In this document: piece after piece, positions 48,684-57,016 of the stretch | Position numbering within the stretch: the first letter of the stretch is position 1 | Layout: every line of letters starts with the position of its first letter | NCBI GenBank assembly: GCA_030526355.1 | Contig: JAUNDC010000004.1 | Location: 62,001 to 126,000 of the forward strand | Reading direction: 5' to 3' | From: Bacillota bacterium | GTDB taxonomy: Bacteria > Bacillota > Clostridia > Peptostreptococcales > Anaerovoracaceae | DNA: 64,000 nt | Made by a program: the position numbers and the translations under genes | Notes under the pieces: model-generated | What the model was told of the DNA's origin: nothing | Seen by the model: the letters and a program-made list of their open reading frames with translations, nothing else | Databases searched by the model: none

Positions 48684-49177
48684 GGATATTCGTCCTTTCT
48701 GAATCTGTGTGGGATTATGCTGCCCGGCAGTCTATACAGCTGCCATCCGCAGAGTTTACACGGAAAAACCGGAGCGTCCGGCTCCGTTATTCCATTTTGT
48801 TCTTCTTTGATAATGTAATGTTAGCACTTTTGCTTTTTTTTATCAATATTTTTCATTAAAAAACTGTGAAATTTCAACGTTTCCCGAACATTATAGCGTC
48901 ATTTCGAATTTAATGTTCGTGTTTTGACGGCGTACATCGATTTCGAGGGCTAATAAAGAGCCTTTTTGCAAAAAAGGACTTGAGAGGTATTTTCGACGCA
49001 TTTCATATTTTAGGGTTATGACACGTCGAAATTACTGCTTCAATCTTCTTTTCACCACACCTTCTTCAGCAAGTCTTCACATTTAATACGCTAAAACAGC
49101 ATATTCCATTGCTATTATATAGGCGTACCAAACAAAACCACCTCTCCTAAATAAATAATAAATAATATGTGACTACG
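48684..49177. promoter_or_regulatory. intergenic regulatory region upstream of purL
   Basis: About 500 bases without a gene. From the purL side it contains a GGAGC/GCTCC hairpin in the leader (about 48770-48786), an A+T-rich leader, the PurR-type box pair with an internal TATAAT, a near-palindrome CCTTTTTGC/AAAAAAGG (48961-48977), and an 8-bp inverted repeat TTTCGACG-N25-CGTCGAAA (48991-49031). The last ~140 bases up to the SSS-gene terminator show nothing I can name. Confidence 0.5.
48880..48925 (-). promoter_or_regulatory. PurR-type box pair and -10 box of the purine operon
   Basis: On the plus strand CCGAACATT (48884-48892) and AATGTTCG (48912-48919) form an inverted pair with 19 bases between them, close to the PurBox consensus AWWWCCGAACWWT of Bacillus, where boxes also face each other. 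A minus-strand TATAAT (48890-48895) overlaps the first box, so PurR binding would cover the promoter. Confidence 0.6.
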
Positions 49178-49213
49178 AACAAAACCGATGCTTTTCAGAG
49201 CATCGGTTTTGTT
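49178..49213 (-). terminator. terminator after the SSS symporter genes
   Basis: Perfect 15-bp arms AACAAAACCGATGCT and AGCATCGGTTTTGTT with a 6-base loop, between the symporter genes and the purL upstream region. Confidence 0.75.
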
Positions 49214-49251
49214 TTGCCATCGTTTCTGCTATTTCCTGCAGCACAGGAGTG

Positions 49252-50634
49252 CTATTCTTTTTTCTTGCTCAGTCTGACTCCGATTTCTGAGCATACTATC
49301 GATACGCCCAGTGAACCTACCACACCTAAAAAATGATTATACTCTCCATGGATAGGGAAGAATATCCATATGAGAAGACCGCATCCTATCCCTGCCATTG
49401 TCGCTATTACAGAAGTACCGTTCCGAATTTTTCTGGTTGATATACAGGCATGAAGCACCGGACCGCATGGAGCTGCGAAAAAAATCGCACAAAATACATC
49501 GATGGTCAATAGACTGATATTTTCAAGCGAAATTGCAATCAGTGCGCAGAATATACCTCCTGCTGTCATCAATACTCTTCCGAAAACAATGCGCTGATGC
49601 TCATCTGCTTCTGCCCTCAGATAGTCTATGTAAAGATCTTCCGTAAACAGCCCGTACCAGCCCATAAGATAATGTGAAATCGTACTGACACCAATGAGCA
49701 GCATGACTGCACCGAACATCCAGCTGCCGATGCCGGTAAACAGCTGCATCACTTCAGTATCCTGTGTATATGATGCCACGCCAAGATACACTGAAGCTAC
49801 CAACGAAACACCACCCCAGAGAACGATACCTCCCATATAGAAGACCATTTTCATCTTCCGAGGCGATGAAGCAAGCCTTCCTTTGAGATAATACCCCGGA
49901 TCAAAAACAAGCTGGCTGAAAGCAATAACAATAGCAGTTATGAAATATCTGACTGATGCAGCCATCACTCCTGTATTGAACCATTCTTCGTGTGCATTGA
50001 TTTCTTTCACAACTCCTGCAGATGTATCAGTATTCACAAAATAACCTGTGATAAATGCAAAAGCTATCAGTATGCAGATACCTGTAATCTTTTCAGACCT
50101 AAGCAGACCTTCCATTCCCGATATCCCCACGAAAATTACAGCTATTATGATACTGAGAAACGCTGTCCATTTAAAATCAACCCCAAAAAGACTCCGAAAC
50201 ACATAAGCCACTCCGACAGCCTGCTCGATAAGAACATACGCTGGTACAATAAAGGCAAAAATAAAATAGAACAGCTTCTTCGTATCACCGTGAACCTGGG
50301 AAATCAGATCAAGAAAATATCTGCCACCTTCTATTTTAGTCTGAATCATATTCATTACCCAGACAAAAAACATAAATGCGACACAAGCTGCCGCCACATA
50401 ACTGATCGGTCCCAGAATACCGTACATCGAGTATGTCTCCACCGCTCCCAGAACCGATGTCGGCCACATCCATGCAGCAAAAACACTAAAAATCAGGGTA
50501 GACGATTTAGCTTTCCCTCCGGCAAGTATCACCCTGCTGATGCTGTCAGAGCCCACACCTCTACCTCTGATCTGATAGCAAATAAGTCCCAGTAGAAATA
50601 AACCATACATAATTACAATCACAATACCTGTCAT
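49252..50634 (-). CDS. sodium:solute symporter (SSS family), second of a tandem pair
   Basis: 460 residues with 12-13 membrane helices and the SSS fold: GWGGVSLVASVYLGV, ASSPRKMKMVFYMGG, a core with GSWMFGAVMLLIGVSTISHYLMGWYGLFTEDLY. Proteins of this family bring sugars, amino acids, carboxylates or vitamins in with Na+. The upstream SSS gene overlaps it by 4 bases. The substrate is unknown. The N-terminal WMWPTSVLGAVETYSMYG is the substrate/Na+ site region. Confidence 0.88.
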   Translation of the reverse strand: MTGIVIVIMYGLFLLGLICYQIRGRGVGSDSISRVILAGGKAKSSTLIFSVFAAWMWPTSVLGAVETYSMYGILGPISYVAAACVAFMFFVWVMNMIQTKIEGGRYFLDLISQVHGDTKKLFYFIFAFIVPAYVLIEQAVGVAYVFRSLFGVDFKWTAFLSIIIAVIFVGISGMEGLLRSEKITGICILIAFAFITGYFVNTDTSAGVVKEINAHEEWFNTGVMAASVRYFITAIVIAFSQLVFDPGYYLKGRLASSPRKMKMVFYMGGIVLWGGVSLVASVYLGVASYTQDTEVMQLFTGIGSWMFGAVMLLIGVSTISHYLMGWYGLFTEDLYIDYLRAEADEHQRIVFGRVLMTAGGIFCALIAISLENISLLTIDVFCAIFFAAPCGPVLHACISTRKIRNGTSVIATMAGIGCGLLIWIFFPIHGEYNHFLGVVGSLGVSIVCSEIGVRLSKKKE

Positions 50635-52037
50635 GCCCGTACCCCTTTCCCAACTGTCAGGGTACCTGCAGCACTGACAAGAGCATTAATAATTATGCCT
50701 ATACATATATTGGCTGCACTGAGCTCTAGCGGAGTAAAAATCAGAATCAGAACACAAACGCTGCCTGCTGCCATTCCCCAGAGCACACCTCTGGTGGCCG
50801 GTCTCCTGTTCAACCATCCCAGCAGATACCCGGGCAGCATAATAATGGAGGTCATCCCAATGCCTGACATCCACAGTCCAAGTATATCATCAGTATTCAG
50901 CGCAAACGCAAAGGCAATGCTTCCAGTCACAATTACAAAAATCCTTGTAAAAAAAATCATTTCTTTGTCTGTGGCATCCTTTATAATAAATTTACGGATT
51001 ATATCCTCAGAAACAGTTACACCTGATGCGAGAAGAAATGAATCAGCCGTAGACATAATGGCGGCGATAATTGCCACGAGAATCATAACAGCTGCTTTTG
51101 AATTAAGAATATCAAAAAGAAAACCATAGATAATATAAGAAGAATCACCTTCACCATTCATAACAACTCTTTGAAATACACCTATGTATACGATTACGAC
51201 CAGCATCATCAAAGTCACCATCAGCGGAACTGCAAAACCCCACTTGGCAGTTTTGGCAGTTTTGCTGGCATATACTCTCTCCCAGTTGGACTGATCATTC
51301 ATGAGGAAAAACAATCCATATGCCAGAATATAAAGAGGAATCGAGTACCATTCTCCGCCAAAATGGAAAAGATTCATATGATCACCAATACCCTCTGCTG
51401 TATAGAATTTCTGAGCAAAAGAAATGCCTCCACATGCTTTATAGGCAATAATGCAAAGGCTTATGATTCCCAAGGTTTGAAGCAGACCCTGGAAAACATC
51501 TGTTACTGCTACTCCCCAGAGACCGCTCAGCACAGTATATGAAATTACCACCAGAAACACCAACAGCAGAGCCAGATTCCTGTTAATTCCAAACACATAA
51601 GTAATGAGATAGGAAAGAGCACTGAACTGCATGGCAATCATGGTTACATTCCTTATGAGTATGGCTGCCACGGCAGGAATCCTCACTATACCTTTTTGTT
51701 CAGGGTATCTGTCTGCAAAAAAGTCAGTAATACTTTTAAGTTGGCTGGTTCTGATTTTTTCAACAAAAAAAAGAGCAAAAAACACTTCGATAAAACACGA
51801 TATTCCTATCAACCAGTACTGGTTTGCACCATAGTCAAAGCTTCTGCTCACCAGTCCGACAATTGTGCCGCCGCCTATCCACGTGCCAAGATATGTAAAA
51901 AAAATGAACCCTATGCTCAGAGACCTGCCACAGTATCCATATTCTTCAAATGAAGTAAGCGTCTTCTTAATAAAAAAAGCGCTTATTATAAACAAAACGA
52001 AAATGTATATCAGAACGAGATAAAAATAATTTATCAT
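50631..52037 (-). CDS. sodium:solute symporter (SSS family), first of a tandem pair
   Basis: 468 residues with about 13 membrane helices. FFTYLGTWIGGGTIVGL is the SSS substrate region, and ALVAIIAAIMSTADSFLLASGVTVSEDI is the family's classical Na+-site helix. The two symporters differ clearly, so this is not a recent duplication; translational coupling of both (4-base overlap) suggests equal production or a hetero-oligomer. The small HTH gene lies 30 bases upstream in the same direction. Confidence 0.9.
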   Translation of the reverse strand: MINYFYLVLIYIFVLFIISAFFIKKTLTSFEEYGYCGRSLSIGFIFFTYLGTWIGGGTIVGLVSRSFDYGANQYWLIGISCFIEVFFALFFVEKIRTSQLKSITDFFADRYPEQKGIVRIPAVAAILIRNVTMIAMQFSALSYLITYVFGINRNLALLLVFLVVISYTVLSGLWGVAVTDVFQGLLQTLGIISLCIIAYKACGGISFAQKFYTAEGIGDHMNLFHFGGEWYSIPLYILAYGLFFLMNDQSNWERVYASKTAKTAKWGFAVPLMVTLMMLVVIVYIGVFQRVVMNGEGDSSYIIYGFLFDILNSKAAVMILVAIIAAIMSTADSFLLASGVTVSEDIIRKFIIKDATDKEMIFFTRIFVIVTGSIAFAFALNTDDILGLWMSGIGMTSIIMLPGYLLGWLNRRPATRGVLWGMAAGSVCVLILIFTPLELSAANICIGIIINALVSAAGTLTVGKGVRA

Positions 52038-52067
52038 GAGCGTACAACCTTAAAAATACAAAAAAGC

Positions 52068-52268
52068 CTATTTGTCTTTACTGTCCTCAGTCTCGGTAAC
52101 AGTATTGCTTTTAACCCACTCAACAACAGCCTCCTCATCAAAACGGATATTCTTGCCAAGTTTGATAAACGGAAGCCCCTTCTTTTTGAGGTTGTATATT
52201 GTCGTTCTGGTTACCTGCAGCATTTCTGCCACATCCTCCACTGTTAAAAATTTAATGTCTGAACCCAT
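52068..52268 (-). CDS. small excisionase-type helix-turn-helix protein
   Basis: 66 residues. FLTVEDVAEMLQVTRTTIYNLKKKGLPFIKLGKNIRFDEEAVVEWV is the MerR/excisionase-like DNA-binding domain (helix_turn_helix_17 type). There is no integrase nearby, so it is more likely a regulator than a true excisionase. It is the first gene of the transcription unit with the two symporters and has a strong promoter. Possibly it controls that unit. Confidence 0.85.
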   Translation of the reverse strand: MGSDIKFLTVEDVAEMLQVTRTTIYNLKKKGLPFIKLGKNIRFDEEAVVEWVKSNTVTETEDSKDK

Positions 52269-52313
52269 GGTATCTCTCTTTCATCCTGTGTTTATTATAT
52301 TATTTATATGTTC

Positions 52314-52342
52314 ATTATACACCATATAAGTTCAATGTGCAA
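52314..52342 (-). promoter_or_regulatory. promoter of the HTH-symporter unit
   Basis: Minus strand shows TTGCAC, 17 bases, TATAAT. A perfect 15-bp inverted repeat begins one base upstream of the -35 box. Confidence 0.75.
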
Positions 52343-52343
52343 T

Positions 52344-52382
52344 TTTTTGAGCCTGAAGTTGTATCATCTTCAGGCTCAAAAA
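52344..52382. repeat. 15-bp perfect inverted repeat between the symporter unit and the permease gene
   Basis: Arms TTTTTGAGCCTGAAG and CTTCAGGCTCAAAAA with a 9-base loop. The T run precedes the stem and the A run follows it on both strands, the reverse of a normal terminator. It may still end transcription of the upstream permease gene or act as an operator next to the -35 box. Confidence 0.55.
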
Positions 52383-52441
52383 CTGATTGTATCCTATATT
52401 TCCATACAGCATGTCCCTATGTATGAGTATCATACAACAGT

Positions 52442-53767
52442 TTAACCGTCGATGCTCATTTCAGGCGGATCCTGCTTGAGACCCTTGGTGAGAATCAGCA
52501 CATAGATACAGCCTGCAATTGTCCATGCAATACCCAGAATAATTGCAATCTTTTCCAGGTGAATCAGCATGTAAATGCACATTATAGCGCCAATGAGAGG
52601 CAGAACGAGGTAAAGAATGAATCCTTTTAAGCCTCTCTCCTTTGATCTGACAAAATAGTGACCGATAACCGACATATTTACGAATGTATATGCAATGAAT
52701 CCGCCAAAATTAATATATGAAGTTGCACTTGTTACATCAAGGAAAATAGCCAGCAGCGCCACTACACCTGTGAGACAGATTGCATAAACCGGTGTCTTGG
52801 TCTTAGCGTTCAGCACGCCGAAAAACTTTTTAGGCAGTACACCATCTCTGCCCATAGCATAGAGAAGTCTGGCGCCGGAAGCCTGTGCTGAAAGGCCTGC
52901 AGCAAACTGACCTGCTATTGTACCTACCAGGAATACACCTCCGAATACACTTGGGGCAATCTGACGGGCAATTTCATATGCAGCGTTGTCAACGTTATCA
53001 TATGCAAATGAAGGATGAACAAGATGAGTTACATATGCAACCACGATAAAAATCAACCCGCATGAAATCAGTGTCAGTATTATCGCTCTAGGGATGTTCT
53101 TCTCTGGATCAATGGCATCTTCTGTAAATGTGGTCAGCGCATCGAAACCCAGGAAGCAGTAGCACGATGCAGCTGCACCGGCAACAATGTAGTTAAATGA
53201 TATATCAGGATTATAGAATGGGTCGAATGATGCCAGCGTACCCTGACCTGTACCTTCAGTAACAGCCTTGATGCTGAAAATCAGAAATGCAATGATGATT
53301 ACAACCTGCAGTCCTACCAGTACAGAGTTTACCTTGCTTCCTAATTCTACTCCTCTGATATTAATAAGTGAAGTGACTACGATAAAGAAAATAAGCCATG
53401 CCCACGAAGGAATGCCTGGGATTGCTGCATTGAAGTATGATGCTCCAATGAGCCAGATTGCCATTGGGAAGAAGATGTACCCCAGAAGTACAATCCAGCC
53501 TGCCAGCACACCAAGCTTTTCGTTGATTGCTTTTCTTGTGTATGTATATGTTGATCCTGCCACAGGATATGCCTTTGCCATATGACCGTAGCTTAATGCT
53601 GTAAACAGCATTGCGAATACTGCAAATGCGAATGCACCGGCTTCAACGCCGTGTGATGCAGCTGATATTACGCCATAAATAGTGTAGGCAATCATTGGAG
53701 TCAGATATGCCACACCAAACAGCACCAGCTGGTGAAGTTTCATGGTTCTTTTTAATTGATTTTCCAT
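52442..53767 (-). CDS. APC superfamily amino acid/amine permease
   Basis: 441 residues, 12 membrane helices. N-terminal MKLHQLVLFGVAYLTPMIAYTIYG and the following AYPVAGSTYTYTRKAINEKLGVLAGW are typical for the APC family, as is GFDALTTFTEDAIDPEKNIPRAI. It imports an amino acid or polyamine-like compound. The nitrilase-family gene lies 37 bases upstream in the same unit, so the imported compound may be the amide that enzyme cleaves, or vice versa (inference). Confidence 0.92.
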   Translation of the reverse strand: MENQLKRTMKLHQLVLFGVAYLTPMIAYTIYGVISAASHGVEAGAFAFAVFAMLFTALSYGHMAKAYPVAGSTYTYTRKAINEKLGVLAGWIVLLGYIFFPMAIWLIGASYFNAAIPGIPSWAWLIFFIVVTSLINIRGVELGSKVNSVLVGLQVVIIIAFLIFSIKAVTEGTGQGTLASFDPFYNPDISFNYIVAGAAASCYCFLGFDALTTFTEDAIDPEKNIPRAIILTLISCGLIFIVVAYVTHLVHPSFAYDNVDNAAYEIARQIAPSVFGGVFLVGTIAGQFAAGLSAQASGARLLYAMGRDGVLPKKFFGVLNAKTKTPVYAICLTGVVALLAIFLDVTSATSYINFGGFIAYTFVNMSVIGHYFVRSKERGLKGFILYLVLPLIGAIMCIYMLIHLEKIAIILGIAWTIAGCIYVLILTKGLKQDPPEMSIDG

Positions 53768-53804
53768 TTTATTTCTCCGTCAGTTTTTTATGAACTATAT
53801 CTGA

Positions 53805-54698
53805 TTAAATGAATTGTTTGTAGATGTCCGGTCTGTAGTCAGGAACACCTGTAATTTCTTTGTTCGTAAAAAGTCTTCTTTCAGCCAGCGACAAATCGAT
53901 GGTAGTGATAAAGAGCTCTTCCTGAACATTATCCTTGCTGCCGCAGTAATAATGCATATTTGTTTCATAGAATGGTGTGATCTTAGGCCCGATAACGCAG
54001 CTTCCCCCTCCAAAATAGTTGACAATATCTGTACCTGTCAGGTTCGAGCTTGCAACATATATTGTATTGCACAGCACGCCATATTCCAGAGTAGGAGCAT
54101 AGTAGTCTATAAATGCCTGCCTGCTGCCTTCCTTTGGGATTTCTTCAACTACAGCTGTAGGATTCAGATACAGTCTTGATCCCTGAGCGCAATAGTATCT
54201 CTGCAGCTCCGGGAACTGATATGTGTCAAAGCATATTCCAACTGATATCGGTCCCCATGGTGTATCGAACATAAACGGTTTATCGCCCTTCTCACACCAG
54301 ATGCTTTCTGTTTCAAACGGGTGCATTTTCCTGTAGGATCCGATTACACCGTCCGGTCCTATTGCCACTGCCGAGTTATAAAGTACTGAATCAACTGTTT
54401 CTTCTGCTTTCTCTGCCATGCCGAATACGATATAGATGCCGTATTTTACCGCAACCTCCGCCAATGCCGCACATGATGGTCCATCAATAGTTTCTGCTGT
54501 CAGAATCTTATCGGCCTGTGAAATTTCTTCATCTACGTAGAAATCATATCCATACAGGCATAATTCCGGGAACAGAATCAGATCTGCGCCGCGTTTAGCT
54601 GCTGCCTCAGCATAGCCGCACATTCTCGAAAGATTATTCTCCTTATCTGTCGCATTGACCTTGAAGTTGACAACTGCAACTGAAATAATGTCCTTCAT
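53805..54698 (-). CDS. carbon-nitrogen hydrolase (nitrilase superfamily)
   Basis: 297 residues; cytoplasmic amidase-type enzyme. The catalytic triad is E45 (LILFPELCLYGYD), K124 (YRKMHPFE) and C156 (GICFDTYQFPEL). The N-terminal VNFKVNATDKENNLSRM is typical. Substrates in the family include N-carbamoyl-amines, omega-amides and linear amides; none can be chosen from sequence. First gene of a two-gene unit with the APC permease; GAGG-type ribosome binding site and strong promoter in front. Confidence 0.9.
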   Translation of the reverse strand: MKDIISVAVVNFKVNATDKENNLSRMCGYAEAAAKRGADLILFPELCLYGYDFYVDEEISQADKILTAETIDGPSCAALAEVAVKYGIYIVFGMAEKAEETVDSVLYNSAVAIGPDGVIGSYRKMHPFETESIWCEKGDKPFMFDTPWGPISVGICFDTYQFPELQRYYCAQGSRLYLNPTAVVEEIPKEGSRQAFIDYYAPTLEYGVLCNTIYVASSNLTGTDIVNYFGGGSCVIGPKITPFYETNMHYYCGSKDNVQEELFITTIDLSLAERRLFTNKEITGVPDYRPDIYKQFI

Positions 54699-54769
54699 AT
54701 CTTCCTCCTAATACAATTAAATAACAATGCGAATACGTATTTTAATGTTTATTATTGTACAACACCGTT

Positions 54770-54798
54770 ATTTTAGTATAATCTCTTGTAATTGTCAA
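54770..54798 (-). promoter_or_regulatory. promoter of the nitrilase-permease unit
   Basis: Minus strand shows a perfect TTGACA, 17 bases, TAAAAT. Downstream, between promoter and start codon, lie two short palindromes, TTGTACAA (about 54754-54761) and AATACGTATT (54732-54741), possible operator sites. Confidence 0.75.
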
Positions 54799-54842
54799 GC
54801 AATTCAAACAAAAAGAAATTCGCAGCGATTAACGAAAGCTTC

Positions 54843-54882
54843 AGTCTCCAAATATCAGTAAAAATTCATCTGCTTGGAGACT
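54843..54882. repeat. hairpin 1 of a duplicated stem after cysK
   Basis: Arms AGTCTCCAA and TTGGAGACT with a 22-base loop. No T run follows on either strand. The arm sequence is identical to that of the terminator hairpin 30 bases to the right. Confidence 0.6.
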
Positions 54883-54906
54883 ATTATCCAGTATTATGAA
54901 GATATT

Positions 54907-54954
54907 GAAAAAAAAGTCTCCAAATACGCTCATCACAAGCAGTATTTGGAGACT
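54907..54954 (-). terminator. terminator of the cob-cysK unit (hairpin 2)
   Basis: Perfect 13-bp arms AGTCTCCAAATAC and GTATTTGGAGACT with a 14-base loop, followed on the minus strand by eight T residues. Confidence 0.85.
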
Positions 54955-55047
54955 CCACATTCTCTAGATTGCAAATTACAGTTTCTCTATTTCTTCTTTT
55001 GACAGGCCTGTATTGGCTGCTATTACATCACCACCATGTTCCGAACT

Positions 55048-55965
55048 TTAGAAAATGCTCAGATACCTCTCACCTGTATCCGGCAGTATCACAACAATTC
55101 GCTTGCCTGCATTCTCAGAGCGGGCTGCAACCTGTCCGGCACCGTAAACCGCTGCACCCGAAGAAACGCCCACCAGAAGACCCTCGCATCTAGCCAGTTC
55201 CTTCATCGTATCAAGCGCATCATCATCAGTAACAGTCATGACCTCATCTATCACACTTCTGTCCAAAACCTCCGGAATGAAGTTGGCACCGATGCCCTGT
55301 ATCTTGTGCGGACCCGCCTTGCCTTCCGTCAGCAGCGGTGATGCAGCAGGCTCGATGGCGACAACCTGGATATCCGGGTTCTTTTCCTTTAGATAACGCC
55401 CAATACCAGAAACCGTTCCCCCGGTTCCGAAGGTCGCAACCAGTATATCGACTGTACCATCTGTATCTGCCCATATTTCAGGACCAGTGGTTTCATAGTG
55501 AGCCTGTGGGTTGGCAGGATTTTCGAACTGGCCGGCAATGATGCTGCCAGAAATCTCCTCCGCCAGCTGACGCGCCTTTTCCACGCTGCCCTGCATACCC
55601 TTATCCTTGTCTGTGAGCACAAGCTCCGCACCCAGAGCTGCCAGAAGCATACGTCTCTCCACACTCATGCTTTCCGGCATGACCATTACAGCCTTGTAGC
55701 CGCGGGCAGCGGCAGTCATGGCAATTCCTACGCCTGTATTGCCGCTGGTCGGCTCTATAATAGTTCCGCCAGGCTTCAGTCTGCCGTCCTTTTCTGCCTC
55801 TATCACCATATTATATCCGACTCTGTCCTTGATGCTGCCGGCAGGGTTAAAAAACTCCACCTTGGCAATAAGCTCGCCTGCAGCGCCAAATGCCTTTTCC
55901 ATCTTGCCGAGTCTGAGAAGCGGGGTTGCCCCTATCAGCTCAGTCACTGAATTTCTTATCTTCAT
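55048..55965 (-). CDS. cysK: cysteine synthase (O-acetylserine sulfhydrylase)
   Basis: 305 residues; PLP enzyme making cysteine from O-acetylserine and sulfide. PLP-lysine in NPAGSIKDRVG, substrate loop TSGNTGVG, and the glycine-rich VATFGTGGTVSGIGRYL phosphate site are present. It is the last gene of the cobalamin unit, 9 bases after cobC; why cysteine synthesis is tied to cobalamin is unclear. Confidence 0.95.
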   Translation of the reverse strand: MKIRNSVTELIGATPLLRLGKMEKAFGAAGELIAKVEFFNPAGSIKDRVGYNMVIEAEKDGRLKPGGTIIEPTSGNTGVGIAMTAAARGYKAVMVMPESMSVERRMLLAALGAELVLTDKDKGMQGSVEKARQLAEEISGSIIAGQFENPANPQAHYETTGPEIWADTDGTVDILVATFGTGGTVSGIGRYLKEKNPDIQVVAIEPAASPLLTEGKAGPHKIQGIGANFIPEVLDRSVIDEVMTVTDDDALDTMKELARCEGLLVGVSSGAAVYGAGQVAARSENAGKRIVVILPDTGERYLSIF

Positions 55966-55974
55966 AACTACCTC

Positions 55975-56598
55975 CTAGAAGCTTCCGGTGTCAACAACCG
56001 CACCGTTTTCGAGATACAATATGTAGCCATGGCCGGGGTCAGGAATCCACTGGTAAAAATTATCCTTGACGCCCGGATACAGGATTTCCATTATCACCGA
56101 TATGCTGCCCCCATGACATACAGCCACAGAAAGTGCCTCCTCTGCCTTGTGCCTCAGCGACAGCACCTTCAGCTGGTGACGCTTCATCAGCTCATCGAAG
56201 CCACTTGTAATCCTGTCTGCAAACTGACCGGTGCTCTCGCCCTCCGGAGGGCCGACCTTTGTCATATCACCTGAAATCCACGCGATATAATCCTTCTGCT
56301 CTTTGAGCTCCTCATATGACTTCATCTCAAATCTACCGAAATTTATTTCCCTCAGATCCCCGATAGCCTCATGCTCTCTGGGACCGTAGATTATCTCCAG
56401 AGTCTGTTCCGTCCTCAGCAGACCTGATGTGTAAAAGGACGCGTTCTCGCTGTCAGGGTAAAGCCCTGAAGCTGCCAGCTGTGCAAGCTCAGCCTTTCCC
56501 TCATCCGATAATGGAATATCTGAATGTCCGTAATACAGTCTGCGCTGATTTCCCTCTGTAATGCCGTGCCGTATCAGACATATTCTCGACCTCATCAT
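55975..56598 (-). CDS. cobC: alpha-ribazole phosphatase-like histidine phosphatase
   Basis: 207 residues from the ATG at 56598, six bases after AGGAG. The phosphohistidine motif CLIRHGITEGN is at the N terminus, RLYYGHSDIPLSDEG follows, and the second catalytic His is in AVCHGGSISVIME. In the cob context it would remove phosphate from alpha-ribazole-5'-phosphate or adenosylcobalamin-5'-phosphate. It overlaps the CobU-like gene by 4 bases. Confidence 0.87.
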   Translation of the reverse strand: MMRSRICLIRHGITEGNQRRLYYGHSDIPLSDEGKAELAQLAASGLYPDSENASFYTSGLLRTEQTLEIIYGPREHEAIGDLREINFGRFEMKSYEELKEQKDYIAWISGDMTKVGPPEGESTGQFADRITSGFDELMKRHQLKVLSLRHKAEEALSVAVCHGGSISVIMEILYPGVKDNFYQWIPDPGHGYILYLENGAVVDTGSF

Positions 56599-56966
56599 TT
56601 TTCTCTCCTTCCGATACCACAAAAAACGCGTATCACCTGATCAGCCTCCGCTGCCAGATACAGCATAAGTCTGCCGTTCATTTCCCTGAAAGCCCTGATC
56701 ACAGAATCCACAGGAACCACTCCCTGCGATACATCTGTGCAAATCAGTATCTTATCCTGCCATTCATCCTCTGCAGCTCTGAAAAAATCCGCCGCCTCGC
56801 GACCTCGCCTCGCACACTCCAGCACGAAACCGTCGATACCGTATATTATATCCTTTGTAAAATCAGGCATGCTTCCATCGCTGCAGTCGCACACAGTTTC
56901 GGCATCAAATGAAGCCCTTGCATACTCAAGCTTGCCCTGATAAGCACCGCCAAAAATAAGTATCAT
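56595..56966 (-). CDS. short CobU-like protein with degenerate P-loop
   Basis: 123 residues from the ATG at 56966 (GGAGG eight bases upstream); the frame is open further up but inside the intergenic gap. The N terminus ILIFGGAYQGKLEYA looks like the CobU P-loop but has Leu (L13) where Ser/Thr is needed. The middle region with the guanylylated His is absent, yet the C-terminal CobU signature is well kept (TDVSQGVVPVDSVIRAFREMNG...AAEADQVIRVFCGI). It may be a paralogous subunit that completes the CobU encoded two genes upstream. Confidence 0.75.
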   Translation of the reverse strand: MILIFGGAYQGKLEYARASFDAETVCDCSDGSMPDFTKDIIYGIDGFVLECARRGREAADFFRAAEDEWQDKILICTDVSQGVVPVDSVIRAFREMNGRLMLYLAAEADQVIRVFCGIGRREK

Positions 56967-57016
56967 ATCCGTTTCCTCCGTTTTCTTCCGTTTCCGGCCT
57001 GCCGACTCCTGCTGCA

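Larger units (their letters stand above)
54799..55047. other. region between the nitrilase promoter and cysK
   Basis: About 250 bases without a gene. It holds two hairpins with the same arm sequence (described separately); nothing else is evident. Confidence 0.4.

Noticed and set aside
48684..48880. Purine riboswitch in the purL leader
   Set aside because: The conserved loop sequences of the purine aptamer are not present; the PurR-type boxes explain regulation better.
52068..52268. Prophage or integrative element because of an excisionase-like HTH protein
   Set aside because: No integrase, attachment repeats or phage genes nearby; this HTH type is common in stand-alone regulators.
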